This document shows, in pieces, positions 7,088 to 7,135 of a stretch of 7,135 bases of DNA (its first letter is position 1; each line of letters starts with the position of its first letter). Both the position numbers and the translations under genes were made by a program. Under the pieces are notes generated by a model. It was not told the origin of the DNA, ran no database searches, and saw only the letters and a list, made by a program, of their open reading frames with translations. The DNA comes from an uncultured Rhodopirellula sp. GTDB lineage: Bacteria; Planctomycetota; Planctomycetia; Pirellulales; Pirellulaceae. The stretch spans positions 1 to 7,135 of the forward strand of contig CAJXTM010000177.1 in the NCBI GenBank assembly GCA_913061385.1, read 5' to 3'.

Positions 7088-7135
7088 CTGTCTCTTATAC
7101 ACATCTCCGAGCCCACGAGACCGAGGCTGATCTCG
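7088..7135 (-). other. Untrimmed Nextera adapter, i7 (P7) side; not genomic
   Basis: Bases 7088-7106 (CTGTCTCTTATACACATCT) are the Tn5 mosaic end in reverse complement. Bases 7107-7121 (CCGAGCCCACGAGAC) are the read-2 adapter, bases 7122-7129 (CGAGGCTG) match the i7 index N710, and bases 7130-7135 (ATCTCG) begin the P7 sequence. Genomic sequence ends at 7087. Confidence 0.98.

Noticed and set aside
1..7135. CRISPR array, tRNA, rRNA or riboswitch
   Set aside because: No spaced direct repeats, cloverleaf or conserved rRNA segments were seen on reading both strands by eye.

Overview
The window is a 7,041-base piece of bacterial DNA (47-7087) flanked at both ends by untrimmed Illumina Nextera (Tn5 tagmentation) adapter. 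The outer 46 and 48 bases are therefore synthetic, and the genes touching both edges are cut by the end of the molecule or contig. Two exported formylglycine-type sulfatases side by side, a TPR protein, long hypothetical coiled-coil proteins, moderate GC and weak or absent Shine-Dalgarno sequences before the sulfatases suggest a Planctomycetota bacterium (Pirellulales-like) or a relative in the PVC group. This is an inference from gene content; there is no rRNA or marker gene to confirm it.

Layout. (1) 47-1503 (+): the 3' portion of a long gene whose frame is open from the first genomic base. It encodes a low-complexity hydrophilic N-terminal stretch, coiled coils, a short beta-rich patch and a final helix. 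(2) 1500-2612 (+): a second coiled-coil gene, overlapping the first by ATGA and so probably translationally coupled to it. I recognise no family for either. (3) 2613-2830: a gap with a possible extended -10 promoter. (4) 2831-4639 (+): an exported sulfatase with a C-terminal F5/8 type C (discoidin-like) domain. (5) 4824-6161 (+): a second, shorter exported sulfatase from a different subgroup. (6) 6231-7087 (-): the C-terminal part of a TPR-containing protein, convergent with the sulfatases and cut by the right edge.

How they work together. The two sulfatases form a plausible unit for desulfating a sulfated polysaccharide outside the cytoplasm; the F5/8 domain could hold the first enzyme on its glycan. 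Both carry Cys-type active-site motifs and so depend on a formylglycine-generating maturase, which is not encoded here. The upstream coiled-coil pair is a separate unit with no visible link to sulfate metabolism. It is the part of the window most likely to be undescribed, but what lies upstream of the cut is needed to interpret it.
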